A stretch of DNA of 6,046 nucleotides. It comes from Gammaproteobacteria bacterium. Lineage in GTDB: Bacteria > Pseudomonadota > Gammaproteobacteria > Enterobacterales > Alteromonadaceae. This document shows, piece by piece, positions 1 to 6,046 of this stretch. The stretch is from positions 1 to 6,046 of the forward strand of contig JAMCWV010000237.1 in the NCBI GenBank assembly GCA_023481025.1, written 5' to 3'. A program made the position numbers and the translations under genes. Under the pieces are notes generated by a model. It had not been told where the DNA came from, did not search any database, and worked only from the letters and a program-made list of their open reading frames with translations. How positions within the stretch are numbered: position 1 is the stretch's first letter; each line of letters starts with the position of its first letter.

Positions 1-27
1 ATCAATACGCATAATAAAAGAGAACCT

Positions 28-57
28 TAATGAGTGTTTTGTCGTAAGTACTCATTA
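28..57. repeat. 8-bp inverted repeat (dyad) upstream of the photolyase gene
   Basis: The arms TAATGAGT (28-35) and ACTCATTA (50-57) are perfect reverse complements separated by 14 bases. There is no GC-rich stem or U-tract, so a terminator is unlikely. It lies about 70 bp before the photolyase start and could be an operator for a dimeric regulator or chance. I found no convincing -35/-10 pair in the 128-bp leader, and no coding sequence of note, so the promoter may lie here unrecognised or further upstream. Confidence 0.3.
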
Positions 58-112
58 GTCTACTGAACCATTCGCTTCCTGCCTATGAAATTCAGTCGTG
101 GTAGTCTAAATC

Positions 113-118
113 AAGGAA
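113..118 (+). promoter_or_regulatory. Ribosome binding site of the photolyase gene
   Basis: AAGGAA sits 10 bases before the ATG at 129. The spacing is slightly long but usable. The next ATG, at 137, is out of frame, so this site supports the start at 129. Confidence 0.55.
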
Positions 119-128
119 TACTCGCCGT

Positions 129-1703
129 ATGTCTCTATGGAAAAGTCTCGACATCGTTCCAGCAGCGATCAAAAACCAATACCAAGAAGTGCGTCTGATA
201 CTCGGCGATCAGTTAAACTTAAGTCACTCATGGTTCGATGACGAGCAACCTGTCCTCTATGTCATGTTTGAAATGCAACAAGAAACCGACTATGTGACTC
301 ATCATCAGCAAAAGGTTCTCGCCTTCTTTGCTGCCATGCGTGCATTTGCCGATGTCCTCGGCACCCGAGTCGACGTTCTCTATGTCCGTTTGGACAGCGC
401 TGAGAATCAACATGAACTAGTGACGAACTTACAAGCTGTTCTTGCGCAACTGCCGAACGTTTCGCAGTTTCGCTATCAGCAGCCTGATGAGTATCGCCTC
501 GACCAGCAATTACTCAATTGCGAGTTAGGTTGCGAAAAGTCTGTGGTATCCAGTGAGCATTTTCTGCTCGAGCGGTCGGACATACCCGCGTTTCTACCCG
601 CAGAAAAAAAACCATTAATGGAAACTTTTTATCGCAAAGTTCGCCGCAAAACTGGTTACCTGATGAAGCAAGACAAACCGCTTGGCGATCGATGGAACTT
701 TGATCAAGAAAATCGCAACCGTTTACCTGATGATGTCTGCGTTCCTGAGCCCGTGAGTTTTAAGAATGACGTCACGCACATTGCCGAGATGCTCGATCGC
801 ATGCGAACGAAAACGATCGGCAAGCCGGTCGGAGACTACCTTGATTGGCCGATTAGTCGCCGACAGTCACGCGAACTACTCAAACACTTTATTCAACACG
901 CGTTGCCGGCATTTGGTCTTTATCAAGACGCGATGAGTACACGTGGCTATTTACTTTTCCATTCCCGTCTTTCGTTTAGTTTGAACACCAAAATGATTAG
1001 CCCTCAAGAGGTTGTCGAAGCCGCCATTAGTGCCTATGAGGCGCAAGAGAATGGAGTCTCTTTGGCTCAAATTGAAGGTTTTGTCCGCCAGATAATCGGT
1101 TGGCGAGAGTATGTACGACTGATTTACTGGCGTGAAATGCCAGCCTACAAAAAGCTCAATTTTTTCCAGTTCAAAAATGATTTACCGAGCTTTTTCTGGG
1201 ATGCGAAAACAAAAATGAAATGTCTCAATGCGACCATCGAGCAGTCACTCGAGACGGCCTACGCACATCATATTCAACGACTTATGGTGACGGGGAATTT
1301 TAGCCTGTTGGCAGGGATTGATCCGGACCAAGTTGACGCTTGGTATCTTGGCATTTATGCCGATGCGATCGAATGGGTCGAATTACCCAACACTCGGGGT
1401 ATGAGTCAGTTCGCTGATGGCGGCTTATTGGCAACTAAACCCTATATTTCGTCTGGCAATTACATCAACAAGATGAGTAATTATTGCCAACATTGCTACT
1501 ACGATGTGAAGTTGAAAACAGGTTCACGGAGCTGTCCATTTAATAGCCTTTACTGGAGTTTCCTCGTTCAACAAAGAGGCAAACTAGCAAATAATCCCCG
1601 ACTTGGCGTGATGTACAAACAATGGGATAAGCGCCCCGCAGACGAGCAAGATGCAATTCTCGCCCAAGCTTCAACGTGGCTCCTCAATCTCGATGAGATT
1701 TAA
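129..1703 (+). CDS. Iron-sulfur (6-4) photolyase / bacterial cryptochrome, PhrB (FeS-BCP/CryPro) class
   Basis: This 524-residue cytoplasmic flavoprotein is expected to use blue light and FAD to repair pyrimidine (6-4) photoproducts in DNA. The N-terminal antenna domain (about residues 20-150) carries the family hallmarks LILGDQLN (23-30) and QETDYVTHH (51-59). The helical FAD domain follows. Cys365, Cys453, Cys456 and Cys469 (the last three in YCQHC...SCPF) reproduce the [4Fe-4S] ligand spacing of Agrobacterium PhrB (Cys350/438/441/454 from memory, constant offset of 15). His380-His381 fall at the same offset from the PhrB catalytic histidines, and Trp357 and Trp405 match its electron-transfer tryptophans. 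Length is normal for the class (about 500-525). In characterised members the antenna is dimethyl-ribityllumazine. The gene stands alone here, convergent with the glutamate dehydrogenase gene and sharing its terminator. Class assignment is firm. Whether it repairs DNA, senses light or both is inferred from the family. Confidence 0.93.
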   Translation: MSLWKSLDIVPAAIKNQYQEVRLILGDQLNLSHSWFDDEQPVLYVMFEMQQETDYVTHHQQKVLAFFAAMRAFADVLGTRVDVLYVRLDSAENQHELVTNLQAVLAQLPNVSQFRYQQPDEYRLDQQLLNCELGCEKSVVSSEHFLLERSDIPAFLPAEKKPLMETFYRKVRRKTGYLMKQDKPLGDRWNFDQENRNRLPDDVCVPEPVSFKNDVTHIAEMLDRMRTKTIGKPVGDYLDWPISRRQSRELLKHFIQHALPAFGLYQDAMSTRGYLLFHSRLSFSLNTKMISPQEVVEAAISAYEAQENGVSLAQIEGFVRQIIGWREYVRLIYWREMPAYKKLNFFQFKNDLPSFFWDAKTKMKCLNATIEQSLETAYAHHIQRLMVTGNFSLLAGIDPDQVDAWYLGIYADAIEWVELPNTRGMSQFADGGLLATKPYISSGNYINKMSNYCQHCYYDVKLKTGSRSCPFNSLYWSFLVQQRGKLANNPRLGVMYKQWDKRPADEQDAILAQASTWLLNLDEI

Positions 1704-1747
1704 CGCAAAACGCCGAATAGTTGGAGCTATTCGGCGTTTTACGTTAA
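1700..1747. terminator. Bidirectional intrinsic terminator between convergent genes
   Basis: A perfect 14-bp inverted repeat (1707-1720 and 1727-1740) encloses the 6-base loop TTGGAG. It begins with AAAA and ends with TTTT, so RNA from either strand forms a GC-containing stem ending in U residues. After one C/A mismatch (1706/1741) the pairing resumes for six more bases, TTAACG (1700-1705) with CGTTAA (1742-1747). The photolyase stop codon (1701-1703) lies inside this outer stem. The hairpin ends 7 bases before the stop codon of the convergent glutamate dehydrogenase gene, so it serves both transcripts. Confidence 0.9.
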
Positions 1748-1754
1748 GCGATCG

Positions 1755-3044
1755 TCATTTATTTTTAAAGTCACTTTGAGTACCGCGCGCATCCATCGAC
1801 TCAGCAATCCGCCGAATTCCTTGCATGTAGGCCGCACTGCGCAGATCAAGCTGCTCTTTTTCCGCCAAATCAAAACACTGCTGAGATTGTGTGCGGATCA
1901 CCGCTTGCATCCGCTCCGTCACTTGTTCCGACGTCCAATAGTCAGCACTTCGATTTTGCAACCACTCAAAATAGCTCACGATAACGCCGCCCGTATTGGC
2001 CAGCACATCTGGAATCACAACGACGTCATTTTCGAGTAGAATCGAGTCAGCATCAGCAGCAACTGGGCCATTAGCAATTTCTAACAACCACTTTGCCCGA
2101 ACGTCGCCTGCATTGTCCTGAGTAATTTGATTCTCTAGCGCAGCAAGGGCCAGAATATCCACGTCCAGCGCCAGCAGCTCGCGATTTGACAATGATGAAA
2201 CCTCACCGTCTTTCTTCGCGCTCACGCCTTTAAGTTCGCGATGCTGACGTTTGTGCTCATAAATAGCATCAACGTCCAAACCATCTTCGCTGTAAACCGC
2301 GCCGCTCGAATCAGAGATCGCGACCACGTTAAAACCTAAACGCTTGGCCGCACGAGCAAAATAATAGCCAGCATTACCAATCCCTTGAATCGCTATGTTC
2401 AAGTCTTCAGGTTGTTTACTTTGTTGCTCCGTCCAGATCTGTAGGACTTGCGCTGCACCTTCTCCCGTAGCCGATGTGCGACCACGTGAACCACCCATCG
2501 CCACCGGCTTGCCAGTAATGACAGCTGGACGGCGTTGGCGAATTAGGGTGTCATATTCATCCGACATCCATCCCATGATGCGCTCATCGGTGTTCATATC
2601 GGGTCCAGGGATGTCCACTTCCGGACCAATTACATCCGCCATCGCCCGTATGTAGCCGCGTGAAAGGCGCTCTAGTTCAAGTAAGGATAGCTTTCTTGGA
2701 TCAACTCGGACACCGCCTTTGGCACCACCATAAGGCAAATCGACGACGGCGCATTTAATCGCCATCCAAAAACTGAGTGCTGTGACTTCGTCGCGATTGA
2801 CGCTCGGATGGAAACGAATTCCCCCTTTACCCGGACCTCGAGTCAAATCAAATTGCACCCGCCAACCGCGAAACACTTGCAATGAACCATCGTCCATACG
2901 CACTGGTATTGCCGCTTCGACCATCCGATGCGGCACGCTCAGTCGTTGTTTCGTATCTGGGCACACGGACAATCGTTCAAAGATTAAGTCCAAGCGTTGT
3001 TGCGCTTCTTGAATGACCTTCGGGATATCACTGGGTTGCACCAT
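1755..3044 (-). CDS. Glutamate dehydrogenase, Glu/Leu/Phe/Val dehydrogenase family
   Basis: This 429-residue cytoplasmic enzyme should interconvert L-glutamate and 2-oxoglutarate plus ammonia with NAD(P). The substrate domain contains GPGKGGIRFHP (70-80), MAIKC (94-98) and the signature PYGGAKGG (104-111). Lys73, Lys97, Lys109 and Asp149 align at a constant offset of 16 with Clostridium symbiosum Lys89, Lys113, catalytic Lys125 and Asp165 (numbers from memory). The Rossmann domain has GIGNAG (221-226), with Asp245 after the second strand. ANGPV (324-328) and NTGGVIVSYFEW (350-361) are typical of glutamate rather than leucine or phenylalanine dehydrogenases. Length fits the small hexameric class (about 410-450). 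NAD is more likely than NADP because of the acidic Asp245, but this is uncertain. The gene follows fadH by 50 nt on the same strand with no terminator between, so it may be read from the fadH promoter or from its own. I leave the symbol blank because gdhA, gdhB and gudB are used inconsistently. Confidence 0.9.
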   Translation of the reverse strand: MVQPSDIPKVIQEAQQRLDLIFERLSVCPDTKQRLSVPHRMVEAAIPVRMDDGSLQVFRGWRVQFDLTRGPGKGGIRFHPSVNRDEVTALSFWMAIKCAVVDLPYGGAKGGVRVDPRKLSLLELERLSRGYIRAMADVIGPEVDIPGPDMNTDERIMGWMSDEYDTLIRQRRPAVITGKPVAMGGSRGRTSATGEGAAQVLQIWTEQQSKQPEDLNIAIQGIGNAGYYFARAAKRLGFNVVAISDSSGAVYSEDGLDVDAIYEHKRQHRELKGVSAKKDGEVSSLSNRELLALDVDILALAALENQITQDNAGDVRAKWLLEIANGPVAADADSILLENDVVVIPDVLANTGGVIVSYFEWLQNRSADYWTSEQVTERMQAVIRTQSQQCFDLAEKEQLDLRSAAYMQGIRRIAESMDARGTQSDFKNK

Positions 3045-3051
3045 ATCGAAA

Positions 3052-3057
3052 CTCCTC
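3052..3057 (-). promoter_or_regulatory. Ribosome binding site of the glutamate dehydrogenase gene
   Basis: On the minus strand GAGGAG lies 7 bases before the ATG at 3044. It is a strong Shine-Dalgarno sequence and fixes the start. The 50-nt spacer behind fadH (3045-3094) shows no hairpin, consistent with read-through from fadH. Confidence 0.75.
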
Positions 3058-3094
3058 GGTTAAGTGTTTAAGTCGTGTCCTTTTCGCTCTCCAG

Positions 3095-5141
<2,047 letters not shown>

Positions 5142-5151
5142 GAATACCCTC

Positions 5152-5180
5152 ACTGTAGCCGCAGTTGTGAACTCGAGCAA
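5152..5180 (-). promoter_or_regulatory. Candidate sigma-70 promoter for fadH
   Basis: On the minus strand TTGCTC (5175-5180) and TACAGT (5152-5157) are separated by exactly 17 bases. The predicted start of transcription is near 5145, about 30 nt before the fadH ATG. Each hexamer only partly matches consensus, so the assignment rests on spacing and position. Confidence 0.35.
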
Positions 5181-5236
5181 GCACACCTGTACGCTGAACC
5201 GGCCTGAATCGTGCGCGCAAACACGGTGAATACTGG

Positions 5237-5255
5237 CTAATTTGAAAGAAATTAG
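5237..5255. repeat. 7-bp inverted repeat in the divergent intergenic region
   Basis: CTAATTT (5237-5243) and AAATTAG (5249-5255) are perfect reverse complements with a 5-base spacer, a 19-bp dyad typical of a dimeric helix-turn-helix operator. It lies about 60 bp before the membrane-protein gene, in an AT-rich stretch (5237-5300) that probably holds that gene's promoter, although no clean -35/-10 pair is visible there. Confidence 0.3.
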
Positions 5256-5301
5256 GTAGTTTAATAGCCTTAAAATAAAAACATATTTAGCAAAAAATAA
5301 T

Positions 5302-5308
5302 AGAAGGG
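5302..5308 (+). promoter_or_regulatory. Ribosome binding site of the four-helix membrane protein gene
   Basis: AGAAGGG lies 8 bases before the ATG at 5317, supporting translation of this otherwise unrecognised gene. Confidence 0.7.
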
Positions 5309-5316
5309 TTGTTCAC

Positions 5317-5799
5317 ATGAGGACTCGGCGGCGAACGCTAAGTTATTTGCTTGCCTTTATACCTGCTGTTTTGCTGGCGGGTGTGCTGGGTTCTGTCATT
5401 CAAACCCAATTCAATTTGCTTGCGATCGGCTCCATTGGACCGGCCATCGACTTTACCACACGGCTAGAGACGACGATCTATGACCTCCGTCATTTTGGCC
5501 CTGTTTATACTGCGATTATTTTTTTAGTCTATCTGATTGCCTTACCTGTCGCGCATCTGGTGGTGCGTGTGCAGAAGCGGCAGATTTACGCATGGTGTGC
5601 TGTTGCCACCGCAATTGGCCTCTGGGTCGCTTTCCGCTTCATTGACCACTTTGCTCCGATGCCAACGCTTATTGCGGCAACGCGGACAACACCTGGCACC
5701 CTGTTGATGATTTTCAGTAGTTTTCTGGGTGGCCTTTTTTATGCTTGGCTGAGTCGGATCCTGCGCCGTTATCTGCCCCGTACAAGAAAAGGAACCTAG
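5317..5799 (+). CDS. Unrecognised four-helix inner-membrane protein, coupled to the sugar dehydrogenase gene
   Basis: I do not recognise this 160-residue protein as a named family. Four hydrophobic segments are visible at about residues 8-28, 62-83, 90-108 and 128-147. Basic clusters at the N terminus (RTRRR), between helices 2 and 3 (VRVQKRQ) and at the C terminus (RILRRYLPRTRK) all place those parts in the cytoplasm, giving a consistent N-in/C-in four-helix topology. The longest exposed part is periplasmic (about 29-61). No cofactor-binding or catalytic motif is seen. A good Shine-Dalgarno sequence, the even topology and the single-base gap to the downstream sugar dehydrogenase gene argue that it is a real, co-translated gene. 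A role linked to that periplasmic dehydrogenase, for example in its membrane context or electron transfer, is a guess from position only. Confidence 0.8.
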   Translation: MRTRRRTLSYLLAFIPAVLLAGVLGSVIQTQFNLLAIGSIGPAIDFTTRLETTIYDLRHFGPVYTAIIFLVYLIALPVAHLVVRVQKRQIYAWCAVATAIGLWVAFRFIDHFAPMPTLIAATRTTPGTLLMIFSSFLGGLFYAWLSRILRRYLPRTRKGT

Positions 5800-5800
5800 G

Positions 5801-6046
5801 ATGAATTTAACTTGGCAACGCCCACTCCTTGCGCTGACCGCTGCGATTTCCTTTTCCGCAGCTGCGACACATAGTGACGCTGAAGCACAAGACAGCAATC
5901 TCTGGCAATATGAAGTTGTCGCTGCAGATATTGAGTTTCCATGGGCAATCGTAATTCTACCCAACGATGATTATCTGATTAGCAGTCGCAGCGGTGCACT
6001 GTGGCACATCAAGTCAACCGACGAGCAAATGACTAACGTCCTTCCG
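5801..6046 (+). CDS. PQQ-dependent soluble aldose (sugar) dehydrogenase, 5' part only
   Basis: The first 82 codons are present and the frame is open to the window edge. The N terminus looks like a Sec signal peptide: a short polar start with Arg7, a hydrophobic core (about residues 8-22), then an Ala-rich stretch with possible cleavage after AEA (27-29), so the mature protein would be periplasmic. The following segment with FPWAI (46-50), LPNDDYLIS (53-61) and SGALWHI (64-70) matches the first blade of the six-bladed beta-propeller of soluble aldose sugar dehydrogenases (E. coli YliI type), which oxidise aldoses with PQQ. AAAGGAA just upstream (5787-5793) is its ribosome binding site and overlaps the end of the membrane-protein gene, so the two are translationally linked. 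Catalytic and PQQ- or calcium-binding residues lie beyond the window, so activity cannot be judged. The start was chosen because it gives a complete signal peptide. Confidence 0.82.
   Translation, partial: MNLTWQRPLLALTAAISFSAAATHSDAEAQDSNLWQYEVVAADIEFPWAIVILPNDDYLISSRSGALWHIKSTDEQMTNVLP

Noticed and set aside
85..198. Short frame from ATG at 85 overlapping the start of the photolyase gene
   Set aside because: It ends after fewer than 40 codons, lacks a clear ribosome binding site and has no recognisable product.
1776..3012. Several 76-87-codon plus-strand open frames inside the glutamate dehydrogenase gene
   Set aside because: All are antisense to a conserved enzyme with complete motifs, and none looks like a protein.
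5242..5276. TTGAAA (5242-5247) with TAAAAT (5271-5276) as a promoter for the membrane-protein gene
   Set aside because: The spacer is 23 bases, too long for a sigma-70 promoter, and no better-spaced pair was found.
5542..5964. 140-codon minus-strand open frame across the membrane-protein and sugar-dehydrogenase genes
   Set aside because: It is antisense to two genes with good ribosome binding sites and protein features. The product is compositionally odd (Ala/Ser/Cys-rich with no motif).

Overview
The window looks like ordinary chromosomal DNA of a Gram-negative, probably marine gammaproteobacterium. The evidence is a base composition near 50% GC, tight spacing, good Shine-Dalgarno sequences, an Escherichia-like 672-residue FadH and a signal-peptide-bearing periplasmic sugar dehydrogenase. 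An Alteromonadales/Idiomarinaceae-like host would fit, but that is an impression from protein style and not a proven assignment. No mobile element, CRISPR array, rRNA or tRNA was seen.

Layout from left to right. Positions 1-128 are a leader with an 8-bp dyad. Positions 129-1703 (+) encode an iron-sulfur (6-4) photolyase/cryptochrome of the PhrB/CryPro class, with all four cluster cysteines and the two catalytic histidines in register. Positions 1700-1747 are a long, nearly perfect hairpin that acts as a shared bidirectional terminator with the convergent gene to its right. Positions 1755-3044 (-) encode a glutamate dehydrogenase (Glu/Leu/Phe/Val family). It lies 50 nt downstream of 3095-5113 (-), a complete NADPH-dependent 2,4-dienoyl-CoA reductase (FadH). 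Positions 5114-5316 are a divergent intergenic region with candidate promoter and operator sites. Positions 5317-5799 (+) encode an unrecognised four-helix inner-membrane protein, followed after a single base by 5801-6046 (+), the 5' end of a secreted PQQ-dependent aldose (sugar) dehydrogenase that runs off the window.

Together the genes cover light-driven DNA repair, amino-acid catabolism or nitrogen assimilation, beta-oxidation of polyunsaturated fatty acids, and periplasmic sugar oxidation. The fadH-gdh pair could be co-transcribed, and the small membrane protein and the sugar dehydrogenase almost certainly are. No clearly new biological system is visible. The most open questions are the function of the four-helix protein coupled to the sugar dehydrogenase, and the possible FadR-like operator over the fadH leader.
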